The translations under genes were made by a program, and so were the position numbers. A stretch of 17,100 bases of DNA from Sulfurimonas sp. (lineage in GTDB: Bacteria > Campylobacterota > Campylobacteria > Campylobacterales > Sulfurimonadaceae), in the NCBI GenBank assembly GCA_026988735.1, contig JALSKR010000106.1:1-17100 (forward strand), written 5' to 3'. The first letter of the stretch is position 1; each line of letters starts with the position of its first letter. Below, in pieces: positions 1 to 5,088 of the stretch. Under the pieces are notes generated by a model. It saw nothing but the letters and a program-made list of their open reading frames with translations. It was not told the DNA's origin and made no database searches.

Positions 1-1134
1 ACAGGTAATGAATTAGCTGCAAAGGCTGCAGTAGAAGCAGGAGCAAGATTTTTTGGAGGATATCCGATTACACCTTCATCTGAAGTAATGCATGAATCTT
101 CTGATTTACTACCAAAAGTTGGCGGTGTTTGTATTCAAATGGAAGATGAAATCGGTGGTATTTCTGCTGCTATTGGTGCATCAATGACAGGAACAAAGTC
201 ATTTACTGCGACATCAGGTCCTGGTATTTCTTTGAAAGCTGAGCAGATTGGTCTTGCTTTTATTGCTGAAATTCCATTGGTTATTATCAATGTTATGCGT
301 GGTGGTCCTTCAACTGGTCTTCCTACTCGTGTTTCTCAAGCAGATATCGGTCAGGCACAGTATCCGACACACGGTGACTATGCATCTATCACTTTATGTG
401 CAGGTTCATTAACTGAGTGTTATACACAAACAGTACGTGCATTTAATCTGGCTGAAAAATATATGACTCCTGTTTTTATGCTTCTTGATGAAACAATCGG
501 ACATATGCACGGTAAAGCTGAGTTACCGGATATTGAAGAAATTGATGCTGCAATAGTTGACCGTGAAAGATTTCATGGTGATCCGGCTGATTACAAGCCA
601 TACAAGGCTGAAATGAACAAACCTGCGGTACTTAATCCTATGTTTGAAGGGTACAAATACCACATCACAGGTTTGCATCATGGAGATGAAGGTTTCCCTA
701 CTGAAGATGCAGAACAGTGTGAATTTAACATTGAGCGTTTAGTAGGTAAAATCAATACAGTACACTTGGAAAATGGTGGACTTGATGATCTTCCTGACTA
801 TGAAGAAGTTGATTTGGAAGATGCTGATGTATGTATCATTGCTTATGGTTCAATTGCACTTGGTGCTTATGAAGCTGTAAAAAAACTTCGTTCAGAAGGT
901 ATTAAAGCCGGACTCTTCAGACCGATTATGTTATGGCCGTCTCCTATTAAAAGATTAGAAGAGATCGGTAAGAAATTTGAAAACAGAATTATGGTTACTG
1001 AACTTAACATGGGTCAGTATTCAAAAGAGATAGAACGCGTTATTAAACGTAATGATTTTACTACTTTACTCAAAGCAAACGGACGTCCAATCGCACCGGC
1101 TGAAATGGTAGCAAAAATTAAGGAGATGATTTAA
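1..1134 (+). CDS. oorA: 2-oxoglutarate:acceptor oxidoreductase subunit alpha, 5'-truncated by window edge
   Basis: The reading frame is open from base 1, so the start lies upstream of the window; 377 residues are visible. The enzyme oxidatively decarboxylates 2-oxoglutarate to succinyl-CoA and passes electrons to ferredoxin or flavodoxin in the TCA cycle (oxidative or reductive direction) of microaerophilic and sulfur-oxidising Campylobacterota. The visible N-terminal part has the alpha-subunit signature GGYPITPSSEVMH (about visible residues 19-31), followed by the ExE/GISAAIGAS and TATSGPG segments typical of the pyrimidine-binding domain of the OFOR superfamily. The C-terminal part contains the transketolase-C-like stretch CIIAYGSIALGAYEAV and FRPIMLWP. 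Its stop overlaps the oorB start (TAATG), indicating translational coupling; oorB and oorC follow. In this phylum the usual order is oorDABC, so oorD is expected just outside the window. Assignment to 2-oxoglutarate rather than another 2-oxoacid rests on family resemblance and operon layout. Confidence 0.93.
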   Translation, partial: TGNELAAKAAVEAGARFFGGYPITPSSEVMHESSDLLPKVGGVCIQMEDEIGGISAAIGASMTGTKSFTATSGPGISLKAEQIGLAFIAEIPLVIINVMRGGPSTGLPTRVSQADIGQAQYPTHGDYASITLCAGSLTECYTQTVRAFNLAEKYMTPVFMLLDETIGHMHGKAELPDIEEIDAAIVDRERFHGDPADYKPYKAEMNKPAVLNPMFEGYKYHITGLHHGDEGFPTEDAEQCEFNIERLVGKINTVHLENGGLDDLPDYEEVDLEDADVCIIAYGSIALGAYEAVKKLRSEGIKAGLFRPIMLWPSPIKRLEEIGKKFENRIMVTELNMGQYSKEIERVIKRNDFTTLLKANGRPIAPAEMVAKIKEMI

Positions 1135-1988
1135 TGGCATTTAATTATGATAAATATTTACGTGTAAACAAAATGCCGACACTGTGGTGTTGGGGTTGTG
1201 GTGATGGTGTTATTTTAAAAGCAACTATTCGTGCAATTGAAAAAATGGGATGGGATATGAAAGATGTTTGTATCGTATCCGGAATAGGGTGTTCTGGTCG
1301 TTTTTCTTCATATATCGACTGTAATACTGTTCACACAACACATGGTCGTACTGTTGCATATGCTACCGGCATTAAACTTGCCAAACCACATGCGCATGTA
1401 ATCGTTGTTGCAGGTGACGGTGACGGACTTGCAATCGGAGGAAATCATACTATTCACGGCTGTAGAAGAAATATTGATTTGAATTTTATTTTGATTAATA
1501 ACTTTATTTATGGTCTTACAAATTCACAAACTTCCCCAACTACTCCTCGCGGTATGTGGACAGTGTCTCAAAAGAATGGTAATATTGACCCTACTTTTGA
1601 TGCTTGTAAACTGGCTATTGGTGCCGGAGCATCTTTTGTTGCCCGTGAATCTATGACAGATCCTAAGAAGCTTGAAAAAATTCTTGTAAAAGGTTTTTCT
1701 CACAAAGGTTTCTCGTTTATGGATATCTTTTCTAACTGTCATATTAATCTTGGTCGTAAAAACAAAATGGTTTCTGCGATGGACAATCTTAAATGGATTG
1801 ATGAGATTACACTTCCGGTTAAAAAATGGGAAGCACTTTCTGAAGAAGAGCAGCTTAATATTTTCCCGACTGGTGTATTGAGAGAAGTTGAACAGGAAGA
1901 GTATTGTGACATGTATGCAGAGATTCAAAAAGCTGCACAAGGGCAACGTCCTAAAATCACTCAAGATGATTTTGAGAAAAAAATATAA
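1134..1988 (+). CDS. oorB: 2-oxoglutarate:acceptor oxidoreductase subunit beta (TPP-binding)
   Basis: This 284-aa subunit carries thiamine diphosphate and the Fe-S cluster of the OorDABC complex and performs the decarboxylation. Visible signatures are the N-terminal CWGCGDG with C19 and C22, a third cysteine in SGIGCSGR (C53), the TPP/Mg motif GDGDG (residues 94-98) followed by a conserved Asn region, and the segment INNFIYGLTNSQTSPTT that is characteristic of OFOR beta subunits. A further Cys in FSNCHINLG probably supplies the fourth [4Fe-4S] ligand. The length is normal for the family. The ATG overlaps the oorA stop by one base, and the ribosome probably reinitiates from the AGGAGAT just upstream. 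oorC follows after ten bases. Confidence 0.94.
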   Translation: MAFNYDKYLRVNKMPTLWCWGCGDGVILKATIRAIEKMGWDMKDVCIVSGIGCSGRFSSYIDCNTVHTTHGRTVAYATGIKLAKPHAHVIVVAGDGDGLAIGGNHTIHGCRRNIDLNFILINNFIYGLTNSQTSPTTPRGMWTVSQKNGNIDPTFDACKLAIGAGASFVARESMTDPKKLEKILVKGFSHKGFSFMDIFSNCHINLGRKNKMVSAMDNLKWIDEITLPVKKWEALSEEEQLNIFPTGVLREVEQEEYCDMYAEIQKAAQGQRPKITQDDFEKKI

Positions 1989-1998
1989 GGGGTTATAG

Positions 1999-2556
1999 AT
2001 GAGACATACTTTAAGATTTACTGGTGTTGGTGGACAGGGTGTCCTTCTTGCCGGTGAAATTATGGCTGCTTGTAAAATTAAGAATGGCGGATTTGGTCTG
2101 AAAACTGCTACCTATACTTCTCAAGTTCGTGGTGGTGCAACTGTTGTTGATATTACACTTGATGATGAAGAAATTCGTTATCCGTATGCAAACGAGGGCG
2201 AAATTGATTTTATGCTTTCTGTTGCAGATGTTTCTTATCACCAGTTTAAAAAAGGGGTAAGACCAGGCAATAAAATAGTTGTTGATCCAAACCTTGTTCA
2301 TCCAACTGATGAAGACAGAAAATTATGGGATATTATTGAGATTCCTATTATTACAATCGCAAAAGAAGAGGTTGGTAATGTTATTACTCAATCTGTTGTT
2401 GCTCTTGCAATTACAAACACGATGACTGGTGTACTTCCGGAAGAATCTTTAATCGAAACAATGCTTTCTAAAGTTCCGGCAAAAGTTCACGAAGCAAATA
2501 AAAAAGCGTATGCACTTGGTAAGGCATATGCTTTGGATGCAATGGGAACTAAATAG
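1999..2556 (+). CDS. oorC: 2-oxoglutarate:acceptor oxidoreductase subunit gamma
   Basis: This 185-aa protein is the gamma domain of the 2-oxoacid:acceptor oxidoreductase complex, which completes the CoA-binding/assembly part of the enzyme. The N-terminal RFTGVGGQGVLLAGEIMA (residues 6-23) is the hallmark glycine-rich stretch of the family, followed by TYTSQVRGGATVVDITL, another family signature. The start is supported by a strong AAGGGG ribosome site at 1987-1992, six bases before the ATG. It is the last gene of the oor operon, and a hairpin terminator lies 15 bases after the stop. Confidence 0.94.
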   Translation: MRHTLRFTGVGGQGVLLAGEIMAACKIKNGGFGLKTATYTSQVRGGATVVDITLDDEEIRYPYANEGEIDFMLSVADVSYHQFKKGVRPGNKIVVDPNLVHPTDEDRKLWDIIEIPIITIAKEEVGNVITQSVVALAITNTMTGVLPEESLIETMLSKVPAKVHEANKKAYALGKAYALDAMGTK

Positions 2557-2570
2557 TCAACATTACATGT

Positions 2571-2604
2571 AAAAGCAGTAACTCGAAAGAGTGCTGCTTT
2601 TTTT
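2571..2604. terminator. Bidirectional intrinsic terminator between oorC and tetR
   Basis: An AAAAGCAG arm (2571-2578) pairs with CTGCTTTT (2594-2601), and ACTC (2581-2584) pairs with GAGT (2589-2592) around a GAAA tetraloop. TA on one side and G on the other form a small internal loop. The plus strand ends in a run of seven T. The minus strand also ends in TTTT, so the same hairpin can stop the oor operon and the convergent tetR gene. Confidence 0.85.
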
Positions 2605-2648
2605 AAACATACGGTTTAATATTAATTAGTATTTAATATTTTATAGTA

Positions 2649-3266
2649 TCAATTTTTTATACTTTCCCAAAAAAAATCCACATGTTTTTCAAACTGCGTT
2701 GCAAGTGCATTGGTTGAATATGAATCAAACCGCAACAGGGTAACCTGTAATCGTATGTAGAAGAGGGTGCTGATAAATTCATATGCAATCAGCATCGGAT
2801 CAGAGGAGCGTATTAAAGCATTCTGCATCATAATAAAAAAGCCTTCAGAAAGCAATGCTATGTTTTTGTCATGGTATTGGCTCATAAACTGCTCTCGTAA
2901 GCTTTTATTCTGCATTAGTTCAATCATAAGCAGTCTAAACATATTTTCATTCTTCTTGTCAAAGGTCAGCATTTTGTACTGCATGGTATATTTCTGTAAA
3001 AACGGTTTTCCTCTGAGTGCCAGCTCTCTTACTTCATCTTCCGAAAAGGAGAAGGGTGAAGAGAAGATGTTTTTAGCAACTTCAAGAAATATTTCCTCCT
3101 TGTTTTTGTAATGATTATAGAGTGCACTCTCTCTTATACCAACCTCTGCAGCAATTTTTCGTACACTGGCACCTTTGTACCCATACTGAGAAAAGAGGGC
3201 TGTTGCTGCTGTAAGTATTTTCTCTTTCGTTGTATTTTTTGTCTTTATATCCCTGTTTGCAGGCAT
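2649..3266 (-). CDS. TetR/AcrR-family transcriptional repressor
   Basis: This is a 205-aa one-component regulator. The N-terminal helix-turn-helix domain (about residues 13-60) has the classic TetR pattern: an ILTAATALFSQYGYKGASVRKI stretch, then AAEVGIRESALYNHYKNKEEIF. The remaining 140 residues are a ligand-binding/dimerisation domain rich in Met and aromatic residues (MLTFDKKNENMFRLLMIELMQ), with no recognisable ligand specificity. The start codon is supported by AGGAG six bases upstream on the minus strand. The gene converges on the oor operon and is divergent from rnpB. Upstream are four palindromic operator-like sites, so autoregulation is likely. TetR regulators usually control a nearby efflux or metabolic gene, but none is adjacent here, so the target is unknown. 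Confidence 0.9.
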   Translation of the reverse strand: MPANRDIKTKNTTKEKILTAATALFSQYGYKGASVRKIAAEVGIRESALYNHYKNKEEIFLEVAKNIFSSPFSFSEDEVRELALRGKPFLQKYTMQYKMLTFDKKNENMFRLLMIELMQNKSLREQFMSQYHDKNIALLSEGFFIMMQNALIRSSDPMLIAYEFISTLFYIRLQVTLLRFDSYSTNALATQFEKHVDFFWESIKN

Positions 3267-3291
3267 TTGTAACTCCTTATTCTATTAAAGT

Positions 3292-3399
3292 GAACACTTG
3301 TTCTTGTTTATATAATTATATATGAACACTTGTTAATATGTGCTTAATAATATATGAACAAGTGTTCTTTTTTCTTTATTGTAATATGAACACTTGTTC
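3292..3399. promoter_or_regulatory. Array of four palindromic operators, 32-bp period
   Basis: Four copies of GAACA-NN-TGTTC lie at 3292-3303 (GAACACTTGTTC), 3324-3335 (GAACACTTGTTA, one mismatch), 3356-3367 (GAACAAGTGTTC, same site with the central dinucleotide reversed) and 3388-3399 (GAACACTTGTTC inside the 16-bp palindrome ATGAACACTTGTTCAT). The centres are 3297.5, 3329.5, 3361.5 and 3393.5, so every spacing is exactly 32 bp, about three helical turns, placing all four on nearly the same DNA face. They lie directly upstream of the tetR gene, and a dyad of this size suits a TetR dimer. Binding by this TetR is inferred. Confidence 0.75.
3315..3320 (-). promoter_or_regulatory. Candidate -10 box for tetR
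   Basis: The minus strand reads TATAAT here, about 50 bases upstream of the tetR start. It lies between the first and second operator, so a bound repressor would block transcription start. No clear -35 is visible, which is common in Campylobacterota. The plus strand also contains a TATAAT at 3311-3316, so direction is not certain. Confidence 0.45.
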
Positions 3400-3428
3400 A
3401 TACTGTAATGTCGTTTAGAATTATTGAG

Positions 3429-3434
3429 TATAAT
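3429..3434 (+). promoter_or_regulatory. -10 box of the rnpB promoter
   Basis: A perfect TATAAT ends six bases before the predicted 5' end of RNase P RNA at about 3440, the expected distance. No canonical -35 hexamer is seen in 3406-3411. The fourth operator of the neighbouring array (3388-3399) would cover roughly -52 to -41 of this promoter. Confidence 0.7.
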
Positions 3435-3439
3435 TTCAT

Positions 3440-3861
3440 CAGGCATAAGAGATAGTGACTTGAACAAGTATTCAAGAGGAAAGTCCGAGCTGCTGTAAGA
3501 CAGTGTTCCATTTAACTAATGGCCGTAGTAATACGAGGGAAAGTGCAACAGAGATTAGACTTCTATTATTAGCCGATATTTGAGCATAAGCCCAAATATC
3601 TTTCGCTAGCCGCCAAGGCACTAAAGCATAAAAATGCTATCGGCATTTTTCTAACTTTTAGCGAACTAAAAATAGTAAAGGTGAAAAGGTGGTGTAAGAG
3701 ACCACCAGTCTTTATAGCAATATAGAGAGCTTGTAAACCCAACATGGCAGCAAGAAACAAATGGTTAGCGTCTTACAATGCTATTGTTTCGCTAGAGGCA
3801 CAACGCAAGATGTGCAGTAGATTAATGCTATCACTACAAAACTCGGCTTATCTTATGCCTG
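3440..3861 (+). ncRNA. rnpB: RNase P RNA (M1-type, catalytic RNA)
   Basis: This is the catalytic RNA that removes 5' leaders from pre-tRNAs. The ends are set by the P1 stem: CAGGCATAAGA (3440-3450) pairs perfectly with TCTTATGCCTG (3851-3861). Inside are the conserved elements in order: a short P3-like hairpin CTTGAA/TTCAAG, GAGGAAAGTCCG, AAAGTGCAACAGAGA, GTAAAGGTGAAAAGGTG, GTAAGAGACCACCAG, TTGTAAACCC, AGAGGCACAACGCAAGATG, and the 3' ACTACAAAACTCGGCTTAT. The total of about 422 nt is longer than the E. coli RNA (about 377 nt). The extra length is mostly between ACAGAGA and GTAAAGG (about 3555-3674), where several hairpins expand the P12 region. No strong terminator follows P1, so the 3' end relies on the structural match. 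Confidence 0.93.
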
Positions 3862-4002
3862 TATTCACTCTTAAGAGAGCAGACTGTTTTTCAAGAGAAT
3901 TTACATTATGTTAACCAATATCTGCAATACAGATTATATTGTTTAATATGAACCTTTATAAAAGAATAAACGGCTCGAATAAACTCCAGGATAATATATA
4001 CA

Positions 4003-4209
4003 ATGGAAAAAAAAGAACAACTTATTAAAGATATACAAAATCTTTTAAACAGCTATGATGGGTTACGCCCTACTTCTATTAATCCTGACTTATTACAGTT
4101 TATGGATAAAAAAACACTTATAAGTATTATAGACTCTTTACTTACACAAAAAGAGCAAAACAGTGTTTCTGATATAGAGTGGCTAGAGCAATTTAAGACA
4201 AATTCGTGA
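4003..4209 (+). CDS. Small hypothetical protein, 68 aa
   Basis: I do not recognise this protein. It is 68 residues long, acidic to neutral, and predicted to be helical: an N-terminal helix MEKKEQLIKDIQNLLNSY, a short Pro-containing turn (RPTSINPD), then LLQFMDKKTLISIIDSLLTQK and a C-terminal SDIEWLEQF segment. There are no cysteines, signal peptide or membrane segment. A weak AGGA (3988-3991) lies 11 bases before the ATG. GATAAT at 3990-3995 could be a -10 box that would give an almost leaderless transcript, so the start is somewhat uncertain. The gene sits between rnpB and a response regulator that has its own promoter. Its coding status rests on a clean reading frame and protein-like composition. 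Confidence 0.65.
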   Translation: MEKKEQLIKDIQNLLNSYDGLRPTSINPDLLQFMDKKTLISIIDSLLTQKEQNSVSDIEWLEQFKTNS

Positions 4210-4249
4210 ACTTGTTGATAAATGTTAGCGTTATTAACTATTTGTAGTG

Positions 4250-4255
4250 TATAAT
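4250..4255 (+). promoter_or_regulatory. -10 box for the REC-RHH regulator gene
   Basis: TATAAT ends 27 bases upstream of the ATG at 4283, giving a short leader with an AGGA ribosome site at about 4273-4276. It lies in the 73-base gap after the 68-aa gene, suggesting the regulator is transcribed on its own. Confidence 0.5.
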
Positions 4256-4282
4256 ATCACAAATTAAAATATAGGAAAAACA

Positions 4283-4828
4283 ATGGGTAATTTAGATCTA
4301 ATTCAATTAACAGAACAGACAAAAAAACTTACAGCTATGGTTGTAGAAGATGAAAAAGTAACGAACGAACTTTTAAGTTCTACGTTTAAAAACTTTTTTG
4401 CAAAAGTAGATTCATGTTTTGACGGAGATACTGCACTGAAAGTTTATGAGCAAAATAAACCGGATGTAGTCTTTGTTGATATTATTATGGAAGGTATGGA
4501 CGGAATTGAGCTTTCTCGTAAGATTCGTGAAATTAATCCCAGTCAGATAATTATTGTAATATCTGCAAGTAATGATATGGAAAAAATTTCAGAGTCAATA
4601 GAAGTTGGTGTCAACAGCTTCATTCAAAAGCCAATAGATACGAAAAAAATAATCGAATTGCTTGGTAATGTAGTTTCTATGGTAGCGAAAAAGAAAAAAG
4701 TTGAGACAAAAACATTTTCAATCTCTCTTCCTTTAGATTTATATGAAACTGTAAATGACAACGCAAAGGCAGAAAGTATTTCTAAAAATGCTGTTATCAT
4801 TAGAACACTTCGTAGTTTTTATGAATAA
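4283..4828 (+). CDS. Response regulator: REC domain plus putative ribbon-helix-helix output domain
   Basis: This 181-aa protein has a receiver domain at about residues 16-132. The acidic pair is E22/D23 (MVVEDE), the phosphoacceptor is D66 in VVFVDIIMEGMDG, the switch Ser is S94 in VISAS, and the invariant Lys is K116 in IQKPID. After a lysine-rich linker (136-139), the last 40 residues read like an Arc/CopG ribbon-helix-helix unit: a beta strand KTFSISLPLDLYETV, then helix NDNAKAESISKNAVIIRTL. RHH proteins bind DNA as dimers, so phosphorylation of REC could control dimer-dependent DNA binding. RHH output domains are rare compared with HTH types. No histidine kinase is in the window, so the partner is unknown. 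The REC assignment is firm and the RHH assignment is a fold-level inference from sequence pattern. Confidence 0.85.
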   Translation: MGNLDLIQLTEQTKKLTAMVVEDEKVTNELLSSTFKNFFAKVDSCFDGDTALKVYEQNKPDVVFVDIIMEGMDGIELSRKIREINPSQIIIVISASNDMEKISESIEVGVNSFIQKPIDTKKIIELLGNVVSMVAKKKKVETKTFSISLPLDLYETVNDNAKAESISKNAVIIRTLRSFYE

Positions 4829-4873
4829 TTAACGAAATATATAGATTTTATCTTTTTTTAAGGATATTGTCTA

Positions 4874-4879
4874 TATAAT
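4874..4879 (+). promoter_or_regulatory. -10 box of the tRNA-Glu promoter
   Basis: TATAAT lies 27 bases before the mature tRNA 5' end. Transcription would start near 4885, at the foot of the leader hairpin. The box overlaps the right arm (TCTATATA, 4870-4877) of an AT-rich inverted repeat whose left arm is TATATAGA (4838-4845). Confidence 0.55.
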
Positions 4880-4883
4880 TTCG

Positions 4884-4901
4884 GCTCAACAAAAGTTGAG
4901 C
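4884..4901 (+). repeat. Perfect hairpin in the 5' leader of pre-tRNA-Glu
   Basis: GCTCAAC (4884-4890) and GTTGAGC (4895-4901) form a 7-bp perfect stem with an AAAA loop, five bases before the mature tRNA. No T run follows, so it is not a terminator. It would be the 5' end of the primary transcript and part of the leader that RNase P removes. Confidence 0.6.
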
Positions 4902-4906
4902 ATGTT

Positions 4907-4981
4907 GGCCCCGTCGTCTAGCGGTTAGGATCCATGGTTTTCATCCATGTTACAGGAGTTCGATTCTCCTCGGGGTCACCA
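4907..4981 (+). tRNA. tRNA-Glu (anticodon UUC), CCA encoded
   Basis: The cloverleaf is complete. The acceptor arm GGCCCCG (4907-4913) pairs with CGGGGTC (4971-4977) with one G-U. The anticodon stem CATGG/CCATG encloses the loop TTTTCAT with anticodon TTC at 4940-4942. The T arm AGGAG-TTCGATT-CTCCT is canonical. The discriminator A (4978) is followed by a genome-encoded CCA (4979-4981). UUC reads both Glu codons GAA and GAG. It converges on glnS. Confidence 0.97.
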
Positions 4982-5088
4982 ACATTTCTTCCTTTTTAAC
5001 AATCATTAAATATCATTTATATAGCAAACAAATACAACAATATAGAAATCTTTTTTTGAAACCCAGACTTCAGTCTGAGCCATGTGTT

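Noticed and set aside
1524..1964. Minus-strand open frame inside oorB (similar shadows in oorC and metG)
   Set aside because: The translation is low-complexity Phe/Ile/Arg-rich, without a ribosome site, and the plus strand encodes a clear enzyme.
3356..3367. Gram-positive LexA/DinR box (GAAC-N4-GTTC)
   Set aside because: GAACAAGTGTTC fits that consensus, but the other copies (GAACACTTGTTC) fit less well in this orientation, no SOS gene is adjacent, and a TetR gene sits directly next to the array.
3292..3399. CRISPR-like regular repeats
   Set aside because: Units are only 12 bp, palindromic, one is in reversed orientation, and spacers are AT-rich promoter DNA of 20 bp. No cas genes are near.
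3569..3760. Minus-strand frame inside rnpB
   Set aside because: It lies entirely within the structured RNase P RNA and its product has no protein-family features.
4838..4877. TATATAGA/TCTATATA inverted repeat before tRNA-Glu
   Set aside because: Only 8 bp of pure AT-type sequence, overlapping a -10 box; expected by chance in such DNA.
5064..5077. Hairpin CAGACT/AGTCTG after glnS as a terminator
   Set aside because: The loop is only two bases and, in the glnS direction, the stem is followed by an A run instead of T, so it cannot act as an intrinsic terminator.
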